A stretch of 34,575 nucleotides of DNA, from NCBI GenBank assembly GCA_016282135.1, contig JAEEKA010000040.1, positions 1 through 34,575 on the forward strand, in the 5' to 3' direction. A program made the position numbers and the translations under genes. Of this stretch, positions 1 to 7,568 are shown in pieces. The stretch comes from Oscillospiraceae bacterium. GTDB lineage: Bacteria > Bacillota > Clostridia > Oscillospirales > Oscillospiraceae. The notes beneath the pieces are model-generated. The model had not been told where the DNA came from and ran no database searches. It was given only the letters and a program-made list of their open reading frames with translations. Each line of letters starts with the position of its first letter. Position 1 is the first letter of the stretch.

Positions 1-1
1 A

Positions 2-124
2 CACGCCTTCAAGAGCCATATCCTCACCAAGAAGGACACCAAGCGTACCCGTCGTCTGCGCACGACCACCTACGCCGATGTCACCAACCAGGAAGCCATC
101 AAAAAGATGATTCCTTACAAGTAA
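2..124 (+). CDS. rpmI: 50S ribosomal protein L35, C-terminal part
   Basis: The reading frame that enters the window encodes 40 residues beginning HAFKSHILTKK and ending MIPYK before TAA. The basic stretch with KSHILTKK and TKRTRRLR is the signature of bacterial L35, a small protein of the large ribosomal subunit. The 5' end lies outside the window, so only the last two thirds or so is present. The gene is followed after 19 bases by rplT, the usual infC-rpmI-rplT order; infC would be expected just to the left. No promoter is visible here because the transcript starts upstream. Confidence 0.95.
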   Translation, partial: HAFKSHILTKKDTKRTRRLRTTTYADVTNQEAIKKMIPYK

Positions 125-143
125 GAGATAGGAGGATATACAA

Positions 144-518
144 ATGGCACGTGTTAAAGGCGCAATGATGACGCGCAAGAGAAGAAATAAGGTCCTGCGG
201 CTTGCCAAGTCCTACTGGGGCAGCAAGTCCACCCACTTCAAGATGGCCAAGCAGGCTGTCAAGAAGTCCGGCACCTATGCATACGTTGGCCGCAAGCTGA
301 AGAAGCGCGACTTCCGCCGTCTGTGGATCACCCGTATCTCCGCGGCTGTCAAGCCCTACGGCATGAACTACAGCTGGTTCATGTACGGTCTGAAGCAGGC
401 CGGCATCGAGATGAACCGTAAGGCCCTGTCCGAGCTGGCCATCGCCGACCCCAAGGCTTTCGAGGCCCTGGTGGAGACCGCTAAGAAGGCCGCCGACAAC
501 GCCAAGAAGGCCCAATAA
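144..518 (+). CDS. rplT: 50S ribosomal protein L20
   Basis: 124 residues starting [24 protein letters not shown] in family style (MARVKG, then a long basic helix) and containing [17 protein letters not shown], typical of L20, which binds 23S rRNA early in 50S assembly. In Bacillota and E. coli L20 also represses its own operon by binding the leader upstream of infC; that leader would be outside this window. The length is normal. A clear AGGAGG ribosome site lies about 8 bases before ATG. The gene is the last of the ribosomal operon and is closed by the hairpin at 531-560. Confidence 0.98.
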   Translation: MARVKGAMMTRKRRNKVLRLAKSYWGSKSTHFKMAKQAVKKSGTYAYVGRKLKKRDFRRLWITRISAAVKPYGMNYSWFMYGLKQAGIEMNRKALSELAIADPKAFEALVETAKKAADNAKKAQ

Positions 519-530
519 TTTCTTCGTGAA

Positions 531-567
531 AAGGACGCTCCCGATTCCGGGAGCGTCCTTTTGATTT
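531..567. terminator. Bidirectional rho-independent terminator
   Basis: A perfect 13-bp stem (531-543 with 548-560) around the four-base loop ATTC. On the + strand it is followed by TTGATTTTC, and on the - strand by a short T-rich run (TTTTCAC). It lies between rplT (+) and mrdA (-), so it can end both converging transcripts. Confidence 0.93.
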
Positions 568-574
568 TCACAAG

Positions 575-596
575 GCGGACAGCAGCGCGCCGTTCC
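575..596 (+). repeat. 22-base sequence repeated at 10427-10448
   Basis: GCGGACAGCAG followed by CGCGCCGTTCC here and by GGTGCCGTTCC at 10427-10448: 20 of 22 bases agree. Both lie just outside a gene, near other repeats or a terminator. It may be one more small dispersed repeat. Confidence 0.45.
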
Positions 597-610
597 AGCG
601 GGGAGCGCGG

Positions 611-2677
611 TCAGCTCATGGCGTTCTCCGGGCTGACGGTGTCGTTGCCGCCGGCGTTGACGAAGTAGGCGTCGAAGATGGCCTTGGCGATGTTGCCCAG
701 GCTGCCGCCCTGGGCGCCCTTTTCCACGTAGACGGCGATGGCGATCTGAGGATCGTCCGCCGGGGCATAGCAGACAAAGGAGGCGTGGTCGGAACCTCCG
801 GGGCCGTGCTGGGCGGTTCCGGTCTTGGCGCAGACGGCCACGGGGTATTCCCCGAAGACCTTGTTCGCCGTGCCGCTGGGATCGGCCACCGCCATGCGCA
901 TGCCCCTCTCGCAGACATTCCAGGACTCCTCGGTAACCGTCAGAACAGAGGCCACCTCGGGCTTCATCTCATAAATCAGCTCCTGATAGTCCGCGGAGAT
1001 AATCCGGTTGAGGAAGGTGGCCTTGTAGCGGACGCCCCGGTTGGCAACGGCGGCGGTATAGACTGCCATCTGCAGGGGGGAGAAACGGTTTTCCGACTGT
1101 CCGATAGCCATGGCGATGATGTCGCCGTCGGTGAAGACCTGCATTTTGGGGTCGGAGTACAGCGCCTTTTTGCTCTCCTCATTGGCCCGCCAGCCCGTGG
1201 TTTCCGGCAACTCTACCCCGGTGGGTTCCCCCAGACCCAGGGCCTTGGCTGTCTTGTCCATCCGCTCCATGCCCGTAAGACGGCCCACCTCGTAAAAAAA
1301 GTAGTTGCAGGACACAGCCAGTGCCTGAGCACAGTTGATGATGCCGTGGGTTTGCTTGCTGGAGGTCCAGAGATAGCAGGCAGGCTGATAGTCCTTGTAA
1401 TATTCGTAGATGCCCTTGTCCTCCACTGTGAAATTTCGGGAAATAATGCCGTCGTTCAGGGCTGCGATGGAGGTACACATTTTGTAGATAGAGCCGGGCG
1501 GATAGGCCTGCATCAGAGCCCGGTTGAAAATGGGCGAATACTTATCCTGGATCAGCTCGTTGTAGTCCTGGGAGAAGGTGGCGATATTGAAGGTGGGGTA
1601 AGAGGCAGAGGCCAGAACGGCGCCGGTCTTCACGTCCACCACCACCACCGCGCCGCCCTCCGCGTCTTTTCCCTCTTGCTTGGAGCCCACACCGTTTTCC
1701 CGCAGGTCCAGGATGTAGTTTCCCAGAGCCTCCTCGGCCACCCGCTGGAAGTTGACGTCGATGGTGGTCTCCACGTTGGCTCCCGCCTTGGGCTCCACTG
1801 CATAATACTGGGCAATGATGTTGCCCTCCCGATCCACGGTGGTGCGAAGGACGCCGTCGGTGCCGTGGAGCTGGTCTTCAAAGGCCTTTTCCAGGCCGTC
1901 CTTGCCCACGAAGGCGTCCATGGCGTAGCCCTTCTCCTTGTATACCTCCCATTCCTCGGGACTCATGGCCGCGGTCCGGCCCAAAATGTGGGCGGCGCAG
2001 GTGGTATTGTACTCCCGGACGGTGCTGGCCAGCACCTGCATGCCGGGGGTATTGAGCTCCATCAGCTCCGCCAGCTGGGTGGCGTCCACGTCGGAGAGAA
2101 GGGTATAGGTGGGCAGAGAAGAGTAGTTCCGCAGATCCAGCTCATACCGCAGGCCCAGCACATCCCGCACATCCTCGTCGGACCAGTCGTTTGGAATATG
2201 GAAACGGGAGCGCATAAGCTTGATGAGCTGGGCTGCGGACACGTCCGCGTCCCAGTCGTTTTGCCGCAGGAAGCTGCGGAAGTAGTTGTTCCAGGTATCC
2301 GAGTAATTTGAAGTCTCGTACTCGTAGGGTTTGACCCGGGTAACGGGCAGATGATCGGAATATGAAATCTCCAGCTCCCGGCAGAGGCTGGCCAGTTGGC
2401 GCAGACTCTCGTTGGGATCCTCGGAGTTGAACAGGGCATAGCCCGTGATGATCAGGTTGTAGCTGGCCCGGTTGGTCACCAGGACGTTGCCGTTCCGGTC
2501 CAGAATCTCACCCCGGGCAGCGGTGACTCTGGTGTCATAGGTATAGGTGCCGGTGGAGCCGGAGTTGGTTCGGGGATTCACCACCTGCAGCTGGATCAGC
2601 CGGTAGGCGTAGGCCCCCATCAGAATGCCGAACACCGTCAGGAACAGTCCCAGCCGGAGCTTGAAATTATAACGCAT
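611..2677 (-). CDS. mrdA: Penicillin-binding protein 2 (class B transpeptidase, elongasome)
   Basis: 688 residues. An N-terminal membrane anchor (about residues 8-28) is followed by the class B dimerisation region with RGEILDRNGNVL (about 55-66) and a C-terminal transpeptidase domain. The three catalytic motifs are visible: S396-I-Y-K399, S456-C-N458 and K618-T-G. The family crosslinks peptidoglycan on the outer face of the membrane during rod elongation with RodA and MreCD. The position directly after mreD (11-base overlap of the reading frames) supports PBP2 rather than the division enzyme PBP3/FtsI. It is the last gene of the - strand mre operon. No PASTA domains are present. Confidence 0.95.
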   Translation of the reverse strand: MRYNFKLRLGLFLTVFGILMGAYAYRLIQLQVVNPRTNSGSTGTYTYDTRVTAARGEILDRNGNVLVTNRASYNLIITGYALFNSEDPNESLRQLASLCRELEISYSDHLPVTRVKPYEYETSNYSDTWNNYFRSFLRQNDWDADVSAAQLIKLMRSRFHIPNDWSDEDVRDVLGLRYELDLRNYSSLPTYTLLSDVDATQLAELMELNTPGMQVLASTVREYNTTCAAHILGRTAAMSPEEWEVYKEKGYAMDAFVGKDGLEKAFEDQLHGTDGVLRTTVDREGNIIAQYYAVEPKAGANVETTIDVNFQRVAEEALGNYILDLRENGVGSKQEGKDAEGGAVVVVDVKTGAVLASASYPTFNIATFSQDYNELIQDKYSPIFNRALMQAYPPGSIYKMCTSIAALNDGIISRNFTVEDKGIYEYYKDYQPACYLWTSSKQTHGIINCAQALAVSCNYFFYEVGRLTGMERMDKTAKALGLGEPTGVELPETTGWRANEESKKALYSDPKMQVFTDGDIIAMAIGQSENRFSPLQMAVYTAAVANRGVRYKATFLNRIISADYQELIYEMKPEVASVLTVTEESWNVCERGMRMAVADPSGTANKVFGEYPVAVCAKTGTAQHGPGGSDHASFVCYAPADDPQIAIAVYVEKGAQGGSLGNIAKAIFDAYFVNAGGNDTVSPENAMS

Positions 2678-3203
2678 CTCGCACCCCGATTCTGCTGATG
2701 AGCTTCACCAGCGCGTAATGAACGGGCACAAAGGCCATAGACAGGGCCACACCGGGCAGCAGCACCCGCCAGTAATTGTCCAGCGCCACGGTGGGCGGCA
2801 GGATCAGCTTAAAGACAAAGATGGCCGAATCGTTCACCAGGCACACCGCCAGGCAGCACAGGGCCGTGGGCAGAAAGCGCAGGGTCAGCACAGCCCGGCA
2901 CAGCACCGCCGAAAGCATGGCCCCGATGGGAATCACCGCCACGGACAGATTGCCAAAGTCCGCCCCGGAAAGACACCAAAACAGGGCGGCCGCAATGGCG
3001 TAAACGCCGCCCTTCTCCGGGCCCTCCCGGACGCAGACGCAGACAATCAGCGCGGGCAGCGGGGCCAGTTTGGCCCCCAAGACCGGCAGCTGAGAGAGCA
3101 GCACCGTCTGCAAAAGCAGCACCGCCAGGGTCAAAAGCCCGTAGAGGGACCACTTTAAGATGCCCAGCCATTGCAGCTTGGTCAAATGAATGTATTTCAG
3201 CAT
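2667..3203 (-). CDS. mreD: Rod shape-determining protein MreD
   Basis: 178 residues, very hydrophobic, with five to six predicted membrane segments and the basic N-terminus MLKYIHLTKLQWL. MreD is the small integral-membrane partner of MreC in the elongasome. Sequence conservation in the family is low, so the call rests on size, topology and position between mreC and PBP2. I chose the start at 3203, eight codons into the longest frame, because AAGGAGG lies seven bases before that ATG; the longer frame would read through its own ribosome site. The 3' end overlaps mrdA by 11 bases, which suggests translational coupling. Confidence 0.9.
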   Translation of the reverse strand: MLKYIHLTKLQWLGILKWSLYGLLTLAVLLLQTVLLSQLPVLGAKLAPLPALIVCVCVREGPEKGGVYAIAAALFWCLSGADFGNLSVAVIPIGAMLSAVLCRAVLTLRFLPTALCCLAVCLVNDSAIFVFKLILPPTVALDNYWRVLLPGVALSMAFVPVHYALVKLISRIGVRDAL

Positions 3204-3257
3204 CGCAGTCCCTCCTTCCCGGCGCAAAACGCTGTAAACTCATAACGCGAAGCCGCG

Positions 3258-4088
3258 TTATGAGTGGTTGAATTCCGTAATGATAAAAACCTGTTCCAGA
3301 TCGTCCAGGTCGGCGGCAGGCCGCAGCAGGGCGTACTTTGCCACGCCGGTCTGGTCGAAATTGGCGTCGGTGATATAGCCGATAATCAGGCCCCGGGGAT
3401 AAACCGTGGAACCGGTGGTCAGAACCTGGTCGTTGTTCCGCAGGACAGAGTCCGTGGGCAGATAGTTCATCCGAAGCAGGCCCTCGGAGCCGGTGGCCAG
3501 AGCGCCCTCCACCACGCCGTTGTAGCCGGTGGAGGCCACCGTGGCGGAAATGCCCAGGGCGGAGTCCAGAACGGTGGTAATTGTGGCCCAATTGGTTCCT
3601 GCCTCTGTGACCAGCCCCACCACCTGCCCGTATTCCGTGACGGCCACCAGGCCCTCGTGGATGCCGGAGCTGGTGCCCTTGCCGATGGTAAAGGCGGATT
3701 TCCAGTTGCTGTCCACCCAGGAAATGATATAGGCCGAGGCAAACTGATAGTCCTCATGGTCCGCCGAGAGACCCAGCAGCTGATGCAGCCGCTCGTTTTC
3801 CCGCTGGAGGGAGTCGGCGCTGCGGACGTCCTTTTCCATGGCGACGATCTGGGCCTTCAGCGCCTCGTTTTCCGCCTGGAGGGACTCATATTTGAAGATA
3901 TAATCATAATATCGCTCCACCTGGCGCACCAGGGCGCTGGCAGCGGAGCGGAAAGGCGTCAAGACCGACTGGACCGCCTGCTCGCCCCAGCCGCCGGTCT
4001 TCATGGCCGCCGTAACGGTCACAAGTCCGGCCAGCAGGACCGCAATGACGATGAGCCATTTGGTCTTGGCAGATAAATGCTTTTTCAT
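3258..4088 (-). CDS. mreC: Rod shape-determining protein MreC
   Basis: 276 residues. The basic N-terminus MKKHLSAKTKW is followed by one membrane segment (about 11-29), a coiled coil with heptads of L and E (about 60-105) and a beta-rich C-terminal domain with repeated glycine turns (VVGLV, GYITD). This is the standard MreC plan: an extracytoplasmic scaffold that activates PBP2-RodA. The start at 4088 has AGGAG before it; the longest frame begins 15 codons earlier in AT-rich spacer. It is followed by mreD after 54 bases. No mreB precedes it: the next gene upstream is maf, 154 bases away. Confidence 0.95.
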   Translation of the reverse strand: MKKHLSAKTKWLIVIAVLLAGLVTVTAAMKTGGWGEQAVQSVLTPFRSAASALVRQVERYYDYIFKYESLQAENEALKAQIVAMEKDVRSADSLQRENERLHQLLGLSADHEDYQFASAYIISWVDSNWKSAFTIGKGTSSGIHEGLVAVTEYGQVVGLVTEAGTNWATITTVLDSALGISATVASTGYNGVVEGALATGSEGLLRMNYLPTDSVLRNNDQVLTTGSTVYPRGLIIGYITDANFDQTGVAKYALLRPAADLDDLEQVFIITEFNHS

Positions 4089-4242
4089 GGTTCGTTCTCC
4101 TGTTCGTACCGAAAAACACAGAACGAAAAACAAAAAACTCCGGCGTCGCTCCCCGACGATTTGATTTTCACTTTACAAATCGGAGATTTGCAAAACCGCA
4201 GTTTTTTGGTTTTACATTTTTCCTTTTTCGTTTCGCGCCGCA

Positions 4243-4956
4243 CTACGGCGCAAGCGGGTCGATGCCGAAGCGCTTCAGCGCCTGGGCCAGTTGACATACG
4301 GGCAGACCCATAACGGTAAAATAGTCGCCGCGGATGGCTTCCACCAGCATGGCGCCGCGGCCCTGGATCCCGTAGGCCCCCGCCTTGTCCATGGGCTCCC
4401 CCGTGGCCACGTAGGCCCCAATCTCCGCCGGGCTCAGGTCCCGGAACTTCACCCAGGTCATTTCACAGTGGGTGAAGGGGCCCTTGTCCTCAGAGCCGAC
4501 TTCTTGCGGGGCAGACCCCTCATCCGCCCCGGTGTACCCGAAAGGACTCGCTTCGCTTCGCGCACCGGGGCGCCTTTCCCCTTGGGGGAGGGCTTTATAA
4601 GGAAGGATTGTAAAGGCTGTGTACACCTGATGCTCCCGGCCGGAGAGGGCCGTCAGCATGGCCCGGGCCTCCGCCTCGTCGTGGGGTTTGCCCATGATCT
4701 TCCCGTCCAGCACCACAATGGTATCGGCGGTCAGGATCAGGCCGCAAGCGGCTGCTGACAGGTGACAGGGATTCTCTGATATCTTCCGGGCCACCGCCTG
4801 GGCCTTTGCCGCGCAGATACGCCGGACGGAGCTCTCCGGGTCGGCGGTCTCAAATTCCGTCTCGTCGATTTCGGCAGTCAGAACCTGAAACTTCAGTCCC
4901 ATCTGCCCCAGCAGCTCCCGCCGCCGGGGGGACTGGGAGCCTAAAATCAATTCCAT
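4243..4956 (-). CDS. maf: Maf-family nucleotide pyrophosphatase, with an in-frame repeat insertion
   Basis: 237 residues starting MELILGSQSPRRRELL, the Maf signature; TADTIVVLDG and the Lys in GKPHD are also conserved. Maf proteins hydrolyse dTTP/UTP or modified nucleotides in the cytoplasm and are often encoded beside mreBCD. The family is normally about 190 residues. Here about 30 extra residues (roughly 120-149, DNA 4512-4598) sit between HQVYTAFTIL and CEMTWVKFRDLS, and their DNA is an interspersed repeat (see findings). The insertion lies in a loop before the conserved strand, so the enzyme may still fold. The start at 4956 gives the canonical N-terminus; its ribosome site (AAAAGAGA) is weak. 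The 154-bp AT-rich spacer to mreC holds small inverted repeats and no convincing terminator. Confidence 0.93.
   Translation of the reverse strand: MELILGSQSPRRRELLGQMGLKFQVLTAEIDETEFETADPESSVRRICAAKAQAVARKISENPCHLSAAACGLILTADTIVVLDGKIMGKPHDEAEARAMLTALSGREHQVYTAFTILPYKALPQGERRPGARSEASPFGYTGADEGSAPQEVGSEDKGPFTHCEMTWVKFRDLSPAEIGAYVATGEPMDKAGAYGIQGRGAMLVEAIRGDYFTVMGLPVCQLAQALKRFGIDPLAP
4512..4598. repeat. Interspersed palindromic repeat inside maf
   Basis: GC-rich segment with the arms CGCCCCGG/CCGGGGCG and the ends CTCCCCCAAGGGG and GGATGAGGGGTC on the - strand. I recognise this end pattern as that of a dispersed intergenic repeat of gut Clostridia, from memory rather than from a search. It contributes about 29 codons to maf without a stop. 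Confidence 0.6.
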
Positions 4957-5030
4957 AGTACGTCTCTTTTCTTTCAAAAATAGCGAATCGTAAAAATGAA
5001 ACTTTCCACCCTTCATGATGCACGCTTCAC

Positions 5031-7115
5031 TTACTCCACGCCCCTGTAATACAGTCCTCTGGTACAGGTGCCCGGGTCGAAGGCCGCGCCGGCCCGGAGG
5101 GCGGAGGCCACGGCGTCCACCTCTGTGGGGGGCTCGGTGGTAAACTGGACCCGCAGGGCCCAGAGGCCCAGGTTCCGCAGCTCCGGAAGCCGGTCCAGCA
5201 GGTACAGCTTTTTGCCGTTGTAGATGACGCTGCGGCAGCTGTCCTGATCCGGCACCACCCGGAATTCCTCGCCCTTCCGGTCCACCAGCTTCATGGGCCC
5301 GTTCTGACAGGCGCAGCGTCCCGTCCGGTTCTTAATCAGACAGTTTTCCGTGAGCATCAGGGGCAGGCGGCCGTAGGCCAGCAACTCCGTGGGCAGGGGC
5401 TTGGACAGATCCCGGATCCGGGGCAGGGTCAGCTCAAAGCTCACCGTGGCGCTCTCCAGGCCCAGGCCACGGGCCACGTTCATGGCACGGGAGTTGAACA
5501 GGTTCAGGCCGAAGTCGCCGCAAACCGCAAAGCCCCGGGATCTGGCCAGGGAGATATGGCCCAGATTGCCGCAGAGGGCCAGACGGACGCCCAGGGCCCG
5601 GGCCCGGTCCAGGGCCTCCAAAACCGTCTCGGTCTCCCCGTCCCGGATGACCCGGGGCAGGACCGCGGCCAGCTCCGTCTGGGGCGGAATGCGGGAGATC
5701 CAGCCGGTGTCCTCCTTGAACATGGACAGGGGCACGTAGAGACGGGCAGGCTTCAGAGCCAGCAGCTTTGGGGTGAGCTGTTCCTGCCCCAGAATCCCCA
5801 CCGTCCACCGGGGCGGCCGGGCGGGACCGGGATAAATCTTCGCCGGGGAGAAGGAGTTCAGCTCCCGCTCCGGCCTGCGGCCCCGAAGGGCGGTCAGGTG
5901 GGTCAGAACCTCCCGGCGCATGGCGTTGATGGCGGCGGCGGAGAGCGTCAGCCCCGGCTCCACCACGCTTTTGGTCTCGATGCAGTGATAGGGGGTGCCG
6001 CCGGTCTTGGCCAGCCTGTCCGCCAGGGCCTCCTGGGTCAGGGGCCGGGAAAGAGCGGCCTGGGGGACGGGGCCCTCGGTTTTGCAGAGGTTGCCCAGAT
6101 CGTCCTCCACGGCCAGCATGGCGTTCTGCCGGGCGTTGACCACCGCGTAAAACCGGACGGGGACCAGGGCGGCCTCAGCGTTTTCGTAGCCGAGGCGAAT
6201 CTTCTGCATCAGCTCCCGGTTTTCCCGCTCTTTCTGGCGGATGCCGAACATATCCGGGCCGGTGCCGCCCAGGTAATAATCCTGGGTGAAGCCCTGGCGG
6301 GAGAAGACGTCCCGCAGATCCCGCATATCCTCGGCAGAGACGGTCCGGCCGTCGATGGCCGCCCGGTAGAGCCGGGTCGCCACGGCCACGTATTCCGGCC
6401 GCTTCATCCGGCCCTCGATCTTCACCGAGGCCACTCCAAGCCCCGCCAGCTCTTTCACCCGAGGAAGCAGGCAGTTGTCCTTCAGGCTCAGGGGGTATTT
6501 GTCTTCATAGCGGCCATAACCGTAGGGCAGGCGGCAGGGCTGGGCGCACTGGCCCCGGTTGCCGGAGCGGGTACCCACCACGGCAGAGAAATAGCATTGG
6601 CCGGAATAGCACATGCAAAGGGCCCCATGGACAAACACTTCGATTTCAATGGGGCTGTTGCGGCAGATGAAGGCGATGTCCTCCCGGCTCAGCTCCCGGG
6701 CCAGAACCACCCGGCTCATGCCCATGGCCGCGGCCCGCAGGACCCCGTCCAGGGAGTGAACCGACATTTGGGTGGAGGCGTGAATGGGAACCTCGGGAGC
6801 CATCTGACGCAGGAGGGAGACCAGGCCCAGATCCTGGACGATAAAGGCGTCCACACCGGCGCGGACGGCGGCGGTGATGGTTTGGGCAGCCTGCTCCAGC
6901 TCCCTGTCGGTGACAAGGGTGTTCAGGGTCAGATGGACCTGAACGCCCCGAACATGGCAATAACGCACGGCGTCCGGCAGCTCATCCAAGGAAAAGTTCT
7001 TGGCGTTCTGTCGGGCGTTGAAGGGGCCGGAGCCCAGATAGACGGCATTGGCGCCGCTCTGGACGGCCGCGCGAAGAGCGTCCATGGAGCCGGCGGGTGC
7101 AAGCAATTCGAGCAT
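5031..7115 (-). CDS. U32-family (collagenase-like) protein with C-terminal DUF3656-type domain; RlhA/YdcP-like
   Basis: 694 residues starting MLELLAPAGSMDALRAAVQSGANAVYLG, the U32 TIM-barrel N-terminus. GALCMCYSGQCYFS and GNRGQCAQPCRLPY hold the conserved cysteines (about 165-195) thought to bind an iron-sulfur cluster in this family, and VKIEGRMK is also typical. The length with an extra C-terminal half matches the E. coli YdcP/RlhA class, which hydroxylates C2501 of 23S rRNA using prephenate-linked chemistry; the shorter TrhP relatives act on tRNA. The exact RNA target here is inference, and the old 'peptidase' name is probably misleading. The ribosome site is GAGAGG. Its promoter lies at 7158-7166, and a DnaA-box cluster lies about 230 bases upstream. 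Confidence 0.9.
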   Translation of the reverse strand: MLELLAPAGSMDALRAAVQSGANAVYLGSGPFNARQNAKNFSLDELPDAVRYCHVRGVQVHLTLNTLVTDRELEQAAQTITAAVRAGVDAFIVQDLGLVSLLRQMAPEVPIHASTQMSVHSLDGVLRAAAMGMSRVVLARELSREDIAFICRNSPIEIEVFVHGALCMCYSGQCYFSAVVGTRSGNRGQCAQPCRLPYGYGRYEDKYPLSLKDNCLLPRVKELAGLGVASVKIEGRMKRPEYVAVATRLYRAAIDGRTVSAEDMRDLRDVFSRQGFTQDYYLGGTGPDMFGIRQKERENRELMQKIRLGYENAEAALVPVRFYAVVNARQNAMLAVEDDLGNLCKTEGPVPQAALSRPLTQEALADRLAKTGGTPYHCIETKSVVEPGLTLSAAAINAMRREVLTHLTALRGRRPERELNSFSPAKIYPGPARPPRWTVGILGQEQLTPKLLALKPARLYVPLSMFKEDTGWISRIPPQTELAAVLPRVIRDGETETVLEALDRARALGVRLALCGNLGHISLARSRGFAVCGDFGLNLFNSRAMNVARGLGLESATVSFELTLPRIRDLSKPLPTELLAYGRLPLMLTENCLIKNRTGRCACQNGPMKLVDRKGEEFRVVPDQDSCRSVIYNGKKLYLLDRLPELRNLGLWALRVQFTTEPPTEVDAVASALRAGAAFDPGTCTRGLYYRGVE

Positions 7116-7157
7116 ATCGGAACCTCTCAGGGAGTATCATTTTATTCAAGGGGCTTT

Positions 7158-7166
7158 ATTATAACA
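7158..7166 (-). promoter_or_regulatory. Extended -10 promoter for the U32-family gene
   Basis: On the - strand the sequence reads TGT-TATAAT, a TGn extended -10 element with a perfect hexamer, about 43 bases before the ATG at 7115. No good -35 box lies at 17 bases, which is common for extended -10 promoters. Transcription would begin near 7151. Confidence 0.65.
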
Positions 7167-7345
7167 GACACTTTCTGAAATTTCCAGAGCAAACGCACAA
7201 ATTGAATTGGCAAAAATTTCCCGCCTTCGGCATTTTTACGGAGAAGTTACAGTTCGACATTCTTTCCCCCGGACCACAAGGGATAGATTTTTGGTAGACA
7301 TAATCACCCAAAATAACAGATTGTCCTTATCTTGCGGCAGGCCGG

Positions 7346-7449
7346 TTGTCCACATTTTCCACCGGCTTATCCACCGTCGGATGGGTTTTTCCACCAAAAA
7401 ATCTGTCGAATTAAGCCGGATTTTGAAAAAAATTTGTTGGTTTTCCACA
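7346..7449 (+). promoter_or_regulatory. Cluster of five DnaA-box-like sites
   Basis: Five nine-base sites on one strand resemble TTATCCACA: TTGTCCACA (7346-7354), TTTTCCACC (7355-7363), TTATCCACC (7367-7375), TTTTCCACC (7387-7395) and TTTTCCACA (7441-7449). Each matches 7 or 8 of 9 positions and all keep the TCCAC core. The first two abut exactly. DnaA protein would be expected to bind here; binding itself is inference. Confidence 0.62.
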
Positions 7450-7512
7450 GGCAGGTGGATTTCAGATTGTAACCAATTCCCGCTTGTACAGTAGTTTCCA
7501 TAACGAAGAAAA

Positions 7513-7568
7513 TGACAGATGCAAGAGACGACGGCGCCCCAGGGCTTATCGTCTCTTGCATTTTGTCA
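7513..7568 (-). terminator. Hairpin spanning the cca stop codon, possible terminator
   Basis: On the - strand TGCAAGAGACGA and TCGTCTCTTGCA form a 12-bp perfect stem with the cca TAA in the loop. The outer bases TGACA/TGTCA extend the pairing with mismatches. What follows is only weakly T-rich (TCTGTCATTTTC), so it could be a terminator or an mRNA 3' stabiliser. Confidence 0.55.

Larger units (their letters stand above)
7116..7545. other. 430-bp gene-free region
   Basis: It holds, from left to right: the promoter of the U32-family gene, an AT-rich stretch with no conserved reading frame, five DnaA-box-like sites (7346-7449), and the 3' arm of the cca hairpin. The short frames across it have no ribosome site and no recognisable protein. 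It is clearly more AT-rich than the flanking genes. Confidence 0.8.

Noticed and set aside
785..2311. Long open frame opposite mrdA (508 codons)
   Set aside because: It is the antisense shadow of a GC-rich gene with clear PBP motifs; composition is Gly/His/Val-rich and there is no ribosome site or known motif.
4089..4242. Terminator or promoter between maf and mreC
   Set aside because: The spacer has AT-rich runs and small palindromes (CGTCG/CGACG, AAATC/GATTT), but no stem directly followed by a T-run and no -35/-10 pair at proper spacing.
7116..7545. Chromosomal origin of replication at the DnaA-box cluster
   Set aside because: No dnaA, dnaN, rpmH or other origin neighbours are in view and the flanking genes both run the same way. 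A titration or regulatory cluster is the safer reading without skew or coverage data.
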